The notes under the pieces are model-generated. The model was not told where the DNA came from and ran no database searches. It saw only the letters and a program-made list of their open reading frames with translations. From contig CALYTU010000077.1 of NCBI GenBank assembly GCA_945487445.1, positions 1 through 7,071 of the forward strand: 7,071 bases of DNA, in the 5' to 3' direction. Shown here in pieces: positions 1 to 6,883 of this stretch (its first letter is position 1; every line of letters begins with the position of its first letter). The translations under genes and the position numbers were made by a program. Source of the stretch: an uncultured Clostridia bacterium. Lineage in GTDB: Bacteria; Bacillota; Clostridia; Oscillospirales; Oscillospiraceae.

Positions 1-53
1 ACGCTGCCAATGTTCACGCATTTTTCTCAAACTGTGGTCTTGACGAGGGGACC

Positions 54-84
54 ATTATACCCTTCGATCAAATATTAGTGTCAG
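54..84 (-). promoter_or_regulatory. Weak candidate leftward sigma-A promoter
   Basis: On the minus strand a perfect TATAAT (54-59) lies downstream of CTGACA (79-84), five of six matches to TTGACA. The spacer is 19 bases, longer than the usual 17, and there is no extended -10. It overlaps the 3' end of the small minus-strand gene. Transcription would start near 46-47, and a minus-strand ATG at 19-21 opens a frame that stays open for seven codons to the window edge (MREHWQR), without a convincing ribosome binding site. It could serve a gene beyond the left edge, or be chance. Confidence 0.28.
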
Positions 85-238
85 AGTTCCTCGCCCGGTC
101 CGTGTTGCGCGGGTCCACCTCGTCCATGAACTCCCGGTACTCCAGATTGGTAGCGGGGTTCACATAGTTGGGAATCTCCGGCGTTCTGGCCACTTGGGGA
201 ATCTCCAGGCTTTGCTTTTGTTGATTCTTATTCGACAT
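68..238 (-). CDS. Small protein of unknown function (56 aa)
   Basis: I do not recognise this gene. A minus-strand reading frame runs from ATG (236-238) to TGA (68-70) and encodes 56 residues. The start is supported by GGAGG (247-251), 8 bases upstream, which is the main reason to believe it. The protein is hydrophilic and soluble: an N-terminal Lys/Gln/Asn-rich stretch (MSNKNQQKQ), a middle with spaced prolines including EIPQVARTPEIPNYV (residues 12-26), then an acidic part (EYREFMDEVDP, residues 33-43) and an Asn/Arg/Asp tail. There is no signal peptide, membrane segment or Cys pair. The near-repeat EIPQ/EIPN (residues 12-15 and 21-24) is the only internal structure. It is divergent from murB and shares its upstream region. 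I found no clear sigma-A promoter for it: a TTGACA (314-319) and a TATACT (279-284) on this strand are 29 bases apart. It could be a lineage-specific small protein; no function is proposed. Confidence 0.6.
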   Translation of the reverse strand: MSNKNQQKQSLEIPQVARTPEIPNYVNPATNLEYREFMDEVDPRNTDRARNSDTNI

Positions 239-342
239 CTTTCATCCCTCCGGGAATAGGTTGCCCGATGGAAGGGAAAGTATACGAGGGAGCGAAAACC
301 TGGCCGGTTTTCTTGTCAAAGAATTCTGCGTCAAAAAAATCT

Positions 343-371
343 TTGCATAATCCACCCGCCTGTGCTATAAT
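343..371 (+). promoter_or_regulatory. Sigma-A promoter of murB, extended -10
   Basis: TTGCAT (343-348, four of six matches to TTGACA) is followed after exactly 17 bases by a perfect TATAAT (366-371), preceded by TGC (363-365), an extended -10 element. The surroundings are AT-rich (an A run at 333-338). Transcription should begin near 378-380, giving murB a leader of about 58 bases. This is the best promoter in the window and may drive murB alone or the whole rightward gene set. Confidence 0.85.
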
Positions 372-386
372 ATCTAAATAGTACAC

Positions 387-416
387 CCGGGAGCGTGGAT
401 AACTCCCGGAGTTTTT
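387..416 (+). promoter_or_regulatory. Terminator-like hairpin in the murB leader
   Basis: CCGGGAG (387-393) pairs perfectly with CTCCCGG (403-409), a 7-bp GC-rich stem with a 9-base loop, followed after AG by five T (412-416). It lies only about 8 bases after the predicted transcription start and before the murB ribosome binding site (GGAG, 423-426). The shape fits an intrinsic terminator or attenuator, but the T run is short. A 5' stabilising hairpin, or the terminator of a very short transcript, are alternatives. No antiterminator partner was seen. Confidence 0.5.
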
Positions 417-436
417 GGAAACGGAGCGATACCGCC

Positions 437-1351
437 ATGCCTGAGACTCTGCTTGACCGTCTTTCTCTTGAACTGCCTGAGATCCCCCTTCTGGGAGAGG
501 AACCACTGGCAAAGCACACCTCCTTCCGCATCGGCGGACCCGCCGAGGTAATGATCTGCCCCCGCGACGAAAGGGAGCTGGTCTTGGTTCTGGCCGCGTG
601 CCGCGCCGCTGTCGTCTCGCCTCGCGTTCTTGGGGCCGGAACGAATATTCTGGCCCCGGACGGCGGCGTTTCCGGTGTTGTTATCTCCACGCGGAGGCTG
701 GAAGGGTTGACCCGGAACGAGGATGGGACCGTGACCGCCGGAGCCGGCGTGTTGCTGGCACGGCTTGCGGTCTTTGCCCAACGTCACGGGCTCGCCGGGC
801 TGGAGTTTGCCCACGGGATTCCCGGCACCGTGGGCGGCGGCTTGTACATGAACGCTGGTGCGTACGGCGGGGAGTTGAGTCAGGTGATTGTCTCCGCGCG
901 GTTTGTGACCCCGCAGGGAGATGTAAGATGCGTCACAGGAGAGGAAATGGGCCTGTCCTACCGACACAGCGCCTTTATGGACCTGCCCGGCGTCATCGTC
1001 TCGGCGACCTTCCGGCTGACGCCGGGAGATCCGGAGGCCATTCTTGCCCGGATGCGGGAACTGATGGAGAAGCGAAGAGCGTCCCAACCTCTGGACCTGC
1101 CCTCGGCGGGCTCCACCTTCAAACGTCCCGTGGGAGGCTATGCCGCCGCTTTGATCCAGGAAGCCGGCCTCAAGGGCTTCCGGGTCGGGGACGCCGCTGT
1201 TTCCACAAAACATTCCGGGTTCGTGGTCAATTTGGGCAGCGCCACCTGCGCGGACGTTCTGACCCTCATCGACCGGGTCCGGGAGCGGGTCCGGGAAGCG
1301 TCTGGGATTGAGTTGGAGCCGGAAGTCAGAATTTGGCAAAGTGACAGGTGA
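437..1351 (+). CDS. murB: UDP-N-acetylenolpyruvoylglucosamine reductase MurB
   Basis: MurB is a cytoplasmic FAD enzyme that uses NADPH to reduce UDP-GlcNAc-enolpyruvate to UDP-MurNAc, the second committed step of peptidoglycan synthesis. The ATG at 437 gives 304 residues, the usual length for the shorter type II MurB of Gram-positives. FAD-binding motifs are clear: LGAGTNIL (65-72) and GIPGTVGGG...NAGAYGGE (127-146). YRHSAF (175-180) supplies the conserved Arg176, SAGSTF (223-228) the proton-donor Ser226, and the C-terminal ELEPEVRIW the conserved Glu296. A GTG at 395 is in frame but lies in the loop of the leader hairpin with no properly spaced ribosome binding site; ATG 437 has GGAG (423-426), 10 bases upstream. 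The protein ends QSDR just after the conserved core, in a tandem heptamer repeat, so the last few codons may be acquired sequence. All key residues are present. Confidence 0.96.
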   Translation: MPETLLDRLSLELPEIPLLGEEPLAKHTSFRIGGPAEVMICPRDERELVLVLAACRAAVVSPRVLGAGTNILAPDGGVSGVVISTRRLEGLTRNEDGTVTAGAGVLLARLAVFAQRHGLAGLEFAHGIPGTVGGGLYMNAGAYGGELSQVIVSARFVTPQGDVRCVTGEEMGLSYRHSAFMDLPGVIVSATFRLTPGDPEAILARMRELMEKRRASQPLDLPSAGSTFKRPVGGYAAALIQEAGLKGFRVGDAAVSTKHSGFVVNLGSATCADVLTLIDRVRERVREASGIELEPEVRIWQSDR

Positions 1352-1368
1352 CATGCGACAAGGGACAG
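1341..1368 (+). repeat. Four tandem 7-base units at the murB 3' end
   Basis: Four consecutive heptamers share the pattern GNGACAN: GTGACAG, GTGACAT, GCGACAA and GGGACAG. They begin inside the last murB codons and contain its TGA stop (1349-1351). The pattern is read directly from the sequence. It resembles short tandemly repeated heptamers known in some bacterial genomes, but with only four degenerate units chance cannot be excluded. Confidence 0.45.
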
Positions 1369-1598
1369 TTGCTGTAGCGGCGTACGCTGTGCCTGCTTTT
1401 GACGTGCTGCGCGGTATCAGATCTGCTGCAGGAGGACGAACGACATTGAAGCTGTGTGAACGTGTATATTCTTATTATAATAGTAACTGATCCGATTCTT
1501 TTCAAATATTTCTCGGATTCCTTTTCTGGGAAGGAGCGCAGCATTCTCCGAAGCAAGGTCAGGGGAAGAATTCGATAACGCGAAGACAGGTACTTACG
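1352..1598. other. murB-rapZ intergenic region, no recognised gene
   Basis: This 247-base gap is more AT-rich than its flanks, especially 1455-1530. Contents: the end of the heptamer repeat; an 8-bp palindrome GCGTACGC (1380-1387); a strong ribosome-binding-like AGGAGGA (1430-1436) set 9 bases before a TTG that opens a 14-codon frame ending at 1490; TATAAT (1476-1481) with no convincing -35 at the right distance; and an inverted repeat ATCCGA (1490-1495) / TCGGAT (1513-1518) with a 17-base loop. GATTCTTTTC (1494-1503) recurs as GATTCCTTTTC (1516-1526). I searched the frame upstream of the RapZ gene for a remnant of the missing nucleotide-binding half: it is open from 1491, but has no ATG, GTG or TTG start and no P-loop-like sequence. 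A promoter for the downstream genes is plausible here but not demonstrated. Confidence 0.5.
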
Positions 1599-1979
1599 AT
1601 GAATGAAATAACACTGATGTCTTTCGGATACCTGTACGGTGTTCCGATGGATGCTGATACAATCATTGGAACGAGAGGCTTGCCGAATCCCTATTGGGTG
1701 GAGGAGTTGAAGCACAGCACCGGCCTAGACAAGGCGGTCCGGGACTATGTGTTTTCTACCCCGGAGGCGGAGCGGTATTTTGAGATCGTGCTTGCCATGA
1801 TCCGGCAGCGGATCGCCATTTATGCGCAGTATAACAGCCTCCTGAAAACACCCCTGGTCATCGGCGTTGGTTGTTCCGGGGGCAAGCACCGGTCCGTTAG
1901 TATGGTCTGGCGGCTGGCGCAGGCCCTGAAGGCCGACGGGATTTCCCTGCGCGTATTGCACCGGGATATTCAAAAGTAA
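1599..1979 (+). CDS. Stand-alone RapZ C-terminal domain protein
   Basis: At 126 residues this matches only the C-terminal half of RapZ/YvcJ proteins, which are normally about 290 residues with an N-terminal P-loop nucleotide-binding domain. Family signatures seen: SFGYLYGVPMDAD (8-20), RGLPNPYW (26-33), TGLDKAV (41-47), GCSGGKHRSV (91-100) and the terminal HRDIQK (121-126). In E. coli RapZ this half binds RNA and senses glucosamine-6-phosphate while guiding RNase E to the sRNA GlmZ; in Bacillus YvcJ affects competence. Whether those roles hold here is unknown. The usual FDVRFLPNP is changed to IGTRGLPNP, keeping the Arg but losing the aromatic residue after it. ATG 1599 is the first possible start; its ribosome binding site is weak (ACAGG, 1586-1590). 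The Nudix gene starts 21 bases after the stop, suggesting co-transcription. The domain identity is secure, the function is not. Confidence 0.88.
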   Translation: MNEITLMSFGYLYGVPMDADTIIGTRGLPNPYWVEELKHSTGLDKAVRDYVFSTPEAERYFEIVLAMIRQRIAIYAQYNSLLKTPLVIGVGCSGGKHRSVSMVWRLAQALKADGISLRVLHRDIQK

Positions 1980-2000
1980 TTACAAAGGACAAAAAGAAAA

Positions 2001-2444
2001 ATGGATGCGATACAAAAATCCGAGACAAAGCTGGAGCGCTCCTGCGGGGCGGTGGTGTTTACCCGGAAGGTGGGGCTGATCCAATATGTGATCATCCGGT
2101 CGCTGGCGGGACGTTACGGCTTCCCCAAGGGCCACGTTGAGCCTGGGGAGACCGAGGAGGAGACCGCTCTGCGGGAGATCCGGGAGGAAGTCGGTCTTCG
2201 CCCCAGGCTGATTCCCGGGTTTCGGACGGAGGACGAATATCTCCTTCCTCAGAAACCGGGCACGAGAAAACGGGCGGTCTACTTCCTGGCGGAGTATGAA
2301 AATCAGCCCCTTCGCCCTTTGAGGTCCGAGCTGCGTTCGGCTGCGCTGATGCCCTACGCGGCGGCCATGGAGACGCTGGAATTTGAGAACATCCGCCGAA
2401 TTCTGACCGAGGCCAATGAGTTTTTGAGCCGAAGTATTCCCTGA
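2001..2444 (+). CDS. Nudix hydrolase, Ap4A-hydrolase-like
   Basis: Nudix enzymes cleave nucleoside diphosphates linked to another group, using a metal held by the Nudix box. In this 147-residue protein the box is a perfect match to GX5EX7REUXEEXGU: it runs from Gly44 to Leu66, with Glu50, Arg58, Glu59, Glu62 and Glu63 all present. The lead-in SCGAVVF (14-20) and YGFPKGHVEPGE (39-50) resemble the bis(5'-nucleosyl)-tetraphosphatase (Ap4A hydrolase) branch, so removal of diadenosine polyphosphates is the best guess; 5' RNA pyrophosphohydrolase or a nucleotide-sanitising role are alternatives. The protein is soluble and complete. The start at ATG 2001 has AAAGGA (1984-1989), 11 bases away. It lies 21 bases after the RapZ-domain gene and 20 bases before whiA, so it is probably co-transcribed, and it occupies the place where yvcK usually sits in this neighbourhood. 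Confidence 0.87.
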   Translation: MDAIQKSETKLERSCGAVVFTRKVGLIQYVIIRSLAGRYGFPKGHVEPGETEEETALREIREEVGLRPRLIPGFRTEDEYLLPQKPGTRKRAVYFLAEYENQPLRPLRSELRSAALMPYAAAMETLEFENIRRILTEANEFLSRSIP

Positions 2445-2451
2445 GAACCCC

Positions 2452-2458
2452 GGAGGTG
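2452..2458 (+). promoter_or_regulatory. Ribosome binding site that fixes the whiA start
   Basis: GGAGGTG lies 6 bases before ATG 2465, an ideal distance. The frame also has a GTG at 2456-2458, but that codon is part of this ribosome binding site, so the longer 299-residue start is very unlikely. The site begins 8 bases after the Nudix stop codon, compatible with translational coupling. Confidence 0.85.
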
Positions 2459-2464
2459 AACAAT

Positions 2465-3355
2465 ATGTCTTTTTCCTCAGACGCAAAGGCGGAGCTTTGC
2501 AGAGATTTTATCAATAAGAAGTGCTGCGCGCTGGCGGAGGCCAGCGGGGTGTTGCTGTTTTGCAATACCGTTGGGTCGGAGCAGATCAAGATTGTCACCG
2601 AGAGTCCGGCCTTTGCCGCGCGTCTGCCTCAGCTCTTTCATAAGGCCTTCAGGTTGGACTTCGACGAGGTGCAGGAGGGCGGGAAGTGCGTCTTTTTGTT
2701 CCATGACCGGTCGCGGATCTCGCAGATCTTCGAGGCAATCGGTTACAGTCCTTCCGAGAGCATCACCCTCCATGTCAACTACGGCCTTTTGGAAAAGGAC
2801 TGCTGTCGTCTGTCCTTCCTGCGGGGGGCCTTCCTGGCCGGAGGCTCCGTGACGGACCCGGCCAAACGCTACCACATGGAGCTGGCCACCAACCACCACA
2901 AGGTCAGCCGGGAGACGGAGCGCCTGCTGCTGGAGCAGGACTTTGCACCTAAGGCCACAATGCGCAACGGCAGCTCCATCCTTTATTTCAAGCAGAGCGA
3001 CGCCATTGAGGATTTTCTGTCCTGGCTGGGGGCGCCCGTGGCGGCCATGGGGGTTATGGAGGCCAAGATCGAAAAGGACATGAAGAACAAAATCAACCGC
3101 ATCGTCAACTGTGACAATGCCAATACCTCAAAGGTGGTCGAGGCGGCCCAGACTCAGATCACGGCGATTCGCGCCCTCCGCGACCGGGGGCGATTCGATA
3201 CCCTGCCCGAGAAGCTCCGCCGGACCGCCGATCTGCGGGAGCAGAACCCCGAGGCCAATCTGAACGAGCTGGCCGCGATGTTCGACCCTCCGCTCACCAA
3301 GTCAGCGTTAAACCATAGGCTTCGGAAGCTCTGCGAGCTGGCGCAGACGGAGTGA
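2465..3355 (+). CDS. whiA: WhiA, DNA-binding regulator with LAGLIDADG fold
   Basis: WhiA is conserved in Gram-positive bacteria. In Streptomyces it activates sporulation-septation genes; in Bacillus it acts as a nucleoid-associated protein affecting division and chromosome segregation. Here it has 296 residues, slightly shorter than the 316 or so of Bacillus. The N-terminal homing-endonuclease-like fold is marked by FLRGAFLAGGSV (118-129), with the catalytic acidic residues of true LAGLIDADG nucleases absent, as is normal for WhiA. NCDNANTSK (215-223) is the conserved linker motif. The C-terminal helix-turn-helix spans about 255-290, including LNELAAMFDPPLTKSALNHR. The start is ATG 2465, set by GGAGGTG. 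dnaE follows after 72 bases in which I see no terminator. Nothing suggests truncation or frameshift. Confidence 0.95.
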   Translation: MSFSSDAKAELCRDFINKKCCALAEASGVLLFCNTVGSEQIKIVTESPAFAARLPQLFHKAFRLDFDEVQEGGKCVFLFHDRSRISQIFEAIGYSPSESITLHVNYGLLEKDCCRLSFLRGAFLAGGSVTDPAKRYHMELATNHHKVSRETERLLLEQDFAPKATMRNGSSILYFKQSDAIEDFLSWLGAPVAAMGVMEAKIEKDMKNKINRIVNCDNANTSKVVEAAQTQITAIRALRDRGRFDTLPEKLRRTADLREQNPEANLNELAAMFDPPLTKSALNHRLRKLCELAQTE

Positions 3356-3427
3356 GATGAGTCTGCAGACGCAAACAGGGAGCACGGCTTCGCAGTACCA
3401 ACGACACACATTCAGGAGGAACGGACC

Positions 3428-6400
3428 ATGTCCTTTGTGCATCTCCACTTACATACGGAGTACAGCCTGTTGGACGGCGCATGCCGGATCGGGAGGCTGA
3501 TGGAACGGGTGAAGGAGCTGGACCAGACGGCTGTTGCGATCACGGATCACGGCGTCATGTACGGCGTGATCGACTTCTACAAGGCCGCCAAGGCCGCCGG
3601 AATCAAGCCAATCATTGGCTGCGAGGTCTATGTGGCGCCCCGGTCCCGGTTCGACAAGGTTCACGGGATCGACAACGAAAACGCCCATCTGGTCCTGCTG
3701 TGCAGGAACGAGACGGGCTACCGAAATCTGAGCTATCTGGTCTCCCGGGGTTTTTTGGACGGCTTCTACGGCCGCCCCCGGATCGACATGGACCTGCTTC
3801 GCGCACATTCTGAGGGCCTGATTGCCCTTTCCGCCTGTCTGGCAGGAGCCATTCCCCGTAAGCTGAAAGTCGACGATTACGAGGGAGCCAAGGCCGTCGC
3901 GGCGGAATACAGCCGCATCTTCGGGCCGGACAACTTTTATCTGGAGCTCCAGGACCACGGGATTGCCGAGCAGGCCAAGGTCAACCCCATGCTGCTGCGC
4001 CTGTCGCGGGAGCTGAATCTGCCGATGGTGATCACGAACGACGCGCACTATCTGCGCAAGGAGGATGCGGCCACCCAGGATGTGCTCATGTGCATCCAAA
4101 TGGGGAAGACTGTGGACGACCCAAACCGGATGCGCTTCGAGAGCGACGAGTTCTATGTCAAGTCTGAGCAGGAGCTGCGCATGCTCTTCCCCCAGCTGGA
4201 CGAAGCCTTTAAAAACACTGTCCGGATTGCGGAACGATGCAGTGTGGACTTCGAATTCGGCCATTACCATCTGCCCGAATTTTCGGCCCCGAACGGCTCC
4301 GATTCACTGTCTTATTTCCAAAAGCTTTGTGAAGAGGGCTTTGCCGAGCGCTACCCCGCTGCCCCTTCCGAATATCGCCGACGTCTGGACTACGAGATGG
4401 GCGTCATCGAGAAGATGGGCTACGTGGACTATTTTCTGATCGTGGCCGATTTCATCCGCTGGGCCAAGGAGCAGGGAATCCCCGTGGGACCCGGCAGAGG
4501 CTCCGGTGCGGGCTCCATCGCCGCCTATTGCATGCACATTACCGAAATCGACCCCATGCAGTACGCTCTGATTTTCGAGCGATTTCTGAACCCGGAGCGG
4601 GTCTCCATGCCGGATTTCGACACGGATTTCTGTCAGGAGCGAAGGGGAGAGGTCATCGAATATGTGACCCGGAAATACGGAAAGGATCGGGTGGCCCAGA
4701 TCGTCACATTTGGCACCATGGCCGCCCGTGGCGCGGTCCGGGACGTGGCCCGGGCGCTGAACATGACCTACGCCGAGGCCGATGTTGTGGCAAAGGCCAT
4801 CCCGAACGAGCTCCACATCACCCTGGATTCCGCCCTTACCAAGAACCCCAGGCTGAAAAAGATGTATGACGAGGACCCAAAGGTGAAACGGCTCATTGAT
4901 ACTGCCCGTGACATTGAGGGCATGCCCCGCAATACCTCCACTCACGCCGCAGGCGTGGTCATCACCCGCCTGCCCGTCTCCGACTATGTCCCCCTGGCAA
5001 GGAACGAGGACACCATTGTTACCCAGTTCACCATGACCACCATCGAGGAGCTGGGCCTGCTGAAGATGGATTTTTTGGGTCTTCGCAATCTGACCGTCAT
5101 TGACGACGCGGAGCGGCAGATTCGGCGGCTGGTCCCCGGCTTTTCCATGAAGCAGATCCCGGACGACGATCCGGCTACCTTCGCCATGCTGGGCGAGGGC
5201 AAGACCTCCGGCGTTTTCCAGCTCGAGTCGAGCGGCATCACCGGCGTCTGCGTCCAGATGAAGCCTCAGTCCATTGAAGATATGACCGCCATTGTGGCAC
5301 TCTATCGTCCCGGTCCCATGGAGTCCATTCCGAAATTCATCCAGTCCAAGCACCACCCGGAGACCATCTCCTATATCACCCCCCAGCTCCAAACCATTCT
5401 GAACGTGACCTACGGCTGCATCGTCTATCAGGAGCAGGTCATCGAGATCTTCCGCAAGCTGGGCGGCTACACCCTGGGTCAGGCCGACAATATGCGCCGG
5501 GCCATCTCCAAGAAAAAGCAGAACGTTATCGTGCAGGAGCGCCAGGCCTTCGTCTACGGCGATCCTGCCCGGGGCATCCCGGGCGCAGTGGCAAACGGCG
5601 TCGGCGAGCGGGCCGCCCAGAAGATATACGACGAGATCCTGGACTTTGCCAACTACGCCTTCAACAAGGCCCACGCCGTCTGCTACGCCAAGGTCAGCTA
5701 CGACACAGCCTGGCTCAAGTGCCACTATCCCAGGCAGTATATGGCCGCCCTCATGACCTCCATGCTCTCGGACACGGAGAAGGTGGCGGGCTATATCGCC
5801 GACTGTAAGGACATGGGGATCGGTCTTCTGCCCCCGGACGTGAACCGTTCCGAGGATGTCTTCACCGTGGAGGGCGAGAACATCCGCTTTGGGCTGGGCG
5901 CTGTGAAGAACATTGGCCGGGGCCTGATCCGCAAGATGACAGCCGAGCGCGACCACGGCGGACCATTTACGGGCATCCGGGATTTTTGCAGACGAATGGG
6001 GGAGACGGAGCTCAACAAGCGCGCTGTGGAGAATTTGATCAAGTGCGGCGCCATGGACGCTTTCGGTCTGCGTCGCAGTCAGCTTTTGGCGGTTTATGAG
6101 TCCGTCATGGGCTGGATCAGCACCCAGAGCAGACGCAATCTCTCCGGCCAGGTCAGCCTCTTTGACAGTCTGAACGACCGGGAGGCTGAGATGACCGTCC
6201 AGGTGCCGGATATTCCCGAGCTGGACCTGTTTGAACTGCTGACCTATGAGAAGCAGACCACCGGCCTCTATCTCTCCGGCCATCCGATGGATAAGTACCG
6301 TCAGTCCCTGCGTCGAACCCAGGCCGTCCCCATCCGGGATGTGACGGGGGAGGAAAGCCGCTTCCGTGACGGCGACACCGTGACGGTCTGCGGCGTGGTC

Positions 6401-6883
6401 CAGACCGTGACGCAGAAGACAACACGCAATCACAGCATGATGGCCTATGTGACCTTGGAGGACGATACCGCTTCCGTGGAACTGCTGGTATTCTCCTCGG
6501 TCCTCTCCCGCTGCGAGGACTTGCTGGCTGTGGGTGCTCCCTTGGCGGTGGAGGGTCGCGTCTCCCTGCGCGACGAAAAGCCGACCCAGCTCATGGTGAA
6601 CAGCGTGCTGGACCTGGAAACCTATACCAGGATCGGCGGCGCGCCGAAGCGTGTCCTGGGCCGGGTCGACGCCTGCCAAAGGCTCTATCTGAGGCTGCCC
6701 TCCGAGGACAGCCTCGAGTACCAGAAGACCCGCGCGGTTCTCAACATGTTCCCGGGCGGGATCCAGGCCGTGCTCTACTTTGCCGATACCGGCATCCGCC
6801 GAGGCGCTTATTGCACGCCCGAGGCCGTCATGGTGGAGGAGCTGCGGAGCCTGCTCGGGGAGGATGCGGTGATAGAAAAATAG
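3428..6883 (+). CDS. dnaE: DNA polymerase III subunit alpha, DnaE
   Basis: This C-family polymerase copies DNA at the replication fork; in low-GC Gram-positives it usually works beside PolC. At 1151 residues it has full DnaE1-like length. The N-terminal PHP domain has the metal ligands intact (HLHLHTEYS 5-13, D16, H41, E66, H87, C137, D205 and H207), unlike the degenerate PHP of E. coli, so metal-dependent 3'-5' exonuclease activity is possible. Polymerase motifs: GPGRGSGAGS (354-363), PDFDTDF (395-401) with catalytic Asp398 and Asp400, and KMDFLGLRNLT with Asp548 as the third catalytic acid. The helix-hairpin-helix region follows, then QVSLFD (908-913), a beta-clamp-binding motif, and an OB fold from about 981. 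The start ATG 3428 has AGGAGGA (3414-3420) 7 bases upstream. The last codons and TAG stop lie in the first unit of a tandem 60-bp repeat. No PolC-type exonuclease insertion is present. Confidence 0.97.
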   Translation: MSFVHLHLHTEYSLLDGACRIGRLMERVKELDQTAVAITDHGVMYGVIDFYKAAKAAGIKPIIGCEVYVAPRSRFDKVHGIDNENAHLVLLCRNETGYRNLSYLVSRGFLDGFYGRPRIDMDLLRAHSEGLIALSACLAGAIPRKLKVDDYEGAKAVAAEYSRIFGPDNFYLELQDHGIAEQAKVNPMLLRLSRELNLPMVITNDAHYLRKEDAATQDVLMCIQMGKTVDDPNRMRFESDEFYVKSEQELRMLFPQLDEAFKNTVRIAERCSVDFEFGHYHLPEFSAPNGSDSLSYFQKLCEEGFAERYPAAPSEYRRRLDYEMGVIEKMGYVDYFLIVADFIRWAKEQGIPVGPGRGSGAGSIAAYCMHITEIDPMQYALIFERFLNPERVSMPDFDTDFCQERRGEVIEYVTRKYGKDRVAQIVTFGTMAARGAVRDVARALNMTYAEADVVAKAIPNELHITLDSALTKNPRLKKMYDEDPKVKRLIDTARDIEGMPRNTSTHAAGVVITRLPVSDYVPLARNEDTIVTQFTMTTIEELGLLKMDFLGLRNLTVIDDAERQIRRLVPGFSMKQIPDDDPATFAMLGEGKTSGVFQLESSGITGVCVQMKPQSIEDMTAIVALYRPGPMESIPKFIQSKHHPETISYITPQLQTILNVTYGCIVYQEQVIEIFRKLGGYTLGQADNMRRAISKKKQNVIVQERQAFVYGDPARGIPGAVANGVGERAAQKIYDEILDFANYAFNKAHAVCYAKVSYDTAWLKCHYPRQYMAALMTSMLSDTEKVAGYIADCKDMGIGLLPPDVNRSEDVFTVEGENIRFGLGAVKNIGRGLIRKMTAERDHGGPFTGIRDFCRRMGETELNKRAVENLIKCGAMDAFGLRRSQLLAVYESVMGWISTQSRRNLSGQVSLFDSLNDREAEMTVQVPDIPELDLFELLTYEKQTTGLYLSGHPMDKYRQSLRRTQAVPIRDVTGEESRFRDGDTVTVCGVVQTVTQKTTRNHSMMAYVTLEDDTASVELLVFSSVLSRCEDLLAVGAPLAVEGRVSLRDEKPTQLMVNSVLDLETYTRIGGAPKRVLGRVDACQRLYLRLPSEDSLEYQKTRAVLNMFPGGIQAVLYFADTGIRRGAYCTPEAVMVEELRSLLGEDAVIEK

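Noticed and set aside
279..319. Promoter for the 56-residue minus-strand gene made of TTGACA (314-319) and TATACT (279-284)
   Set aside because: The elements are 29 bases apart, too far for one sigma-A promoter.
395..436. Upstream GTG start for murB adding 14 residues
   Set aside because: GTG 395 lies in the loop of the leader hairpin with only a one-base gap from a GGGAG, and the added residues are not part of the family core; ATG 437 has a usable ribosome binding site.
374..1354. Long minus-strand frame (326 codons) opposite murB
   Set aside because: It is the antisense shadow of murB, which has all the family motifs; the minus frame shows low-complexity Gly/Arg/His-rich sequence and no ribosome binding site logic.
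1308..1490. 60-codon plus-strand frame across the murB end
   Set aside because: Its first part overlaps murB in another frame; the in-frame ATG at 1353 has its only ribosome-binding-like sequence one base away. Only the last 14 codons are raised, as a speculative leader peptide.
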